DNA from: Pseudomonas sp. PICF141
Lineage (GTDB): Bacteria; Pseudomonadota; Gammaproteobacteria; Pseudomonadales; Pseudomonadaceae
Length of the DNA stretch: 64,000 bases
Assembly (NCBI RefSeq): GCF_002286815.1
Contig: NZ_MUNM01000024.1
Coordinates: 62,001-126,000 of the forward strand
Direction of reading: 5' to 3'
The notes beneath the pieces are model-generated. The model saw only the letters and a list, made by a program, of their open reading frames with translations. It had not been told where the DNA came from and did no database searches. Positions 63,223 to 64,000 of this stretch are shown piece after piece (the first letter of the stretch is position 1; the number at the start of each line of letters is the position of its first letter). Made by a program: the position numbers and the translations under genes.

Positions 63223-63756
63223 ATGAACTCGCGAATGCTTGGCTTGTTGTTCGTGCCGTGGCTGTTGCCCGTGACGTTTGCAGCAGACACCGGTGCCCAG
63301 TACAAACTGGCAGCCGGCGATGTATTGCGTATCACCGTATTCGGTGAGCGGGATCTGAGCTTCGAAAAAATCCGTCTCAACGATGCCGGAATGTTTTCCT
63401 ATCCATTTCTGGGCGACATTGCCGCCAAGGGACTCACGCCCCGGCAGGTAGAAAAACTCATCGTCGACGGGCTTAAACAAGGTTACCTGGTCGACCCCAA
63501 GGTCAGTCTCAACCTGATCGCTTACCGCTCGTTCTACATCAATGGAGAGGTCCAGAAACCCGGCAGCTATCCGTTCGAGCCCGGGCTGACGCTGGAGAAA
63601 GCCATCGCCCTGGGTGGCGGCCTGACCGAACGAGCCTCGATCAAGCGGGTGACCATCGTGCGCGGCGATGGCTCCCCACCGCTGACCGACAAGATCACGC
63701 GCAGCACTGCCATCGGCCCCGGTGACACCATTTCCATTGCACAAGGCTTTTTCTAA
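63223..63756 (+). CDS. Polysaccharide export protein (Wza-like, SLBB domain)
   Basis: 177 residues with a signal peptide (MNSRMLGLLFVPWLLPVTFA). The Poly_export domain YKLAAGDVLRITVFGERDLS is followed by an SLBB domain (FYINGEVQKPGSYPFEPGLT). It lacks the lipobox cysteine and the long C-terminal part of full Wza, so it is a short form. It lies 3 bp before the chain-length gene and forms part of the export channel of the cluster. Confidence 0.88.
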   Translation: MNSRMLGLLFVPWLLPVTFAADTGAQYKLAAGDVLRITVFGERDLSFEKIRLNDAGMFSYPFLGDIAAKGLTPRQVEKLIVDGLKQGYLVDPKVSLNLIAYRSFYINGEVQKPGSYPFEPGLTLEKAIALGGGLTERASIKRVTIVRGDGSPPLTDKITRSTAIGPGDTISIAQGFF

Positions 63757-63758
63757 TC

Positions 63759-64000
63759 ATGGACAACAGCCCTAGCGTCTATGTCGAACGCCCGATCCAG
63801 CCGCATGTGCCGCCATATCAGCCGTACAGCGAGGAAAAGGACACCATTGACCTGCTCAAATACGGGAGGGTGATCTGGCGCGCCCATTGGAAAATCTGCT
63901 GGTGGGTGCTGTTTAGCTGTGTGTTGGCGGTGGTTACGCTGTCGTTCATTCCTTCGCAGTACATCGGCAGCACCACATTACTGATCAAAGAGAAAACGCC
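63759..64000 (+). CDS. Wzz-type chain-length determinant / BY-kinase-like protein, 5' part
   Basis: The frame starts MDNSPSVYVERPIQPHVPP and stays open to the window edge (80 codons seen). The part DTIDLLKYGRVIWRAHWKI before a transmembrane helix (WWVLFSCVLAVVTLSFI) is typical of Wzz/Wzc N-termini. It should control polymer chain length with the preceding export protein. Whether it ends in a tyrosine kinase domain cannot be seen. Confidence 0.82.
   Translation, partial: MDNSPSVYVERPIQPHVPPYQPYSEEKDTIDLLKYGRVIWRAHWKICWWVLFSCVLAVVTLSFIPSQYIGSTTLLIKEKT

Overview
The window is GC-rich, densely coded bacterial chromosome that reads as a Pseudomonas of the fluorescens type. Support comes from recognisable Pseudomonas gene families (PhaG, the NirBD pair, the PvrSR/RcsCB-cup arrangement, DUF3422), Pseudomonas-style REP/REPIN palindromes, an Anr box and a Fur box. 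No phage, transposase or CRISPR array is visible. Both ends cut genes: an Ada-type methyltransferase at the left and a Wzz-type chain-length protein at the right.

Layout. 1-6.4 kb: partial ada, nitronate monooxygenase, molybdate uptake (modABC behind a ModE-type palindrome), topoisomerase IB, small hypothetical genes. 6.4-13.8 kb: small proteins, then accessory redox and transport genes with TetR and LysR regulators. 13.9-27.4 kb: a regulatory-plus-fimbrial locus in the order hybrid kinase, EAL response regulator, hybrid kinase with HPt, LuxR-type regulator, then pilin, chaperone, usher and tip adhesin. This matches my recollection of pvrS-pvrR-rcsC-rcsB-cupD, and it abuts tRNA-Leu and tRNA-Cys. 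28-30.5 kb: AraC regulator and sorbitol-type dehydrogenase, with a relic of a sugar-transporter gene between them. 30.5-34.5 kb: CBS protein and assimilatory nitrite reductase nirBD. 34.8-38.7 kb: copper-handling pair (SCO, PCuAC), TerC, FolD, NTF2-like protein. 38.8-43.5 kb: a four-gene phosphorelay operon with every junction overlapping. 43.5-53.7 kb: phaG, GST, TonB receptor, homospermidine synthase, phosphoribosyltransferase plus Usp, DUF3422, hydroxypyruvate isomerase. 54.1-60.6 kb: a chemoreceptor and two TonB siderophore receptors. 61-64 kb: start of an exopolysaccharide cluster with an RfaH-like antiterminator.

The most notable observation is that the chemoreceptor at 54132-55754 and nirBD, 20 kb apart, carry nearly the same control region. 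Each has a sigma-54 promoter, upstream NtrC-like half sites, and a long leader ending in an ANTAR-type hairpin (loop AAAGAC) that shares bases with an intrinsic terminator. This suggests that a nitrate/nitrite-related chemoreceptor is switched on with nitrite assimilation by NtrC and a NasT-like antiterminator.

Other items worth attention: a TATCAG-N6-CTGATA palindrome before the pilin gene with a partial copy before the first kinase, resembling an RcsB box; a deletion scar with a REPIN next to it in the sugar-alcohol locus; an ops-like core inside a folded leader ahead of the rfaH-like gene; and a decaying 19-bp tandem array that seems to have grown from a REPIN arm.
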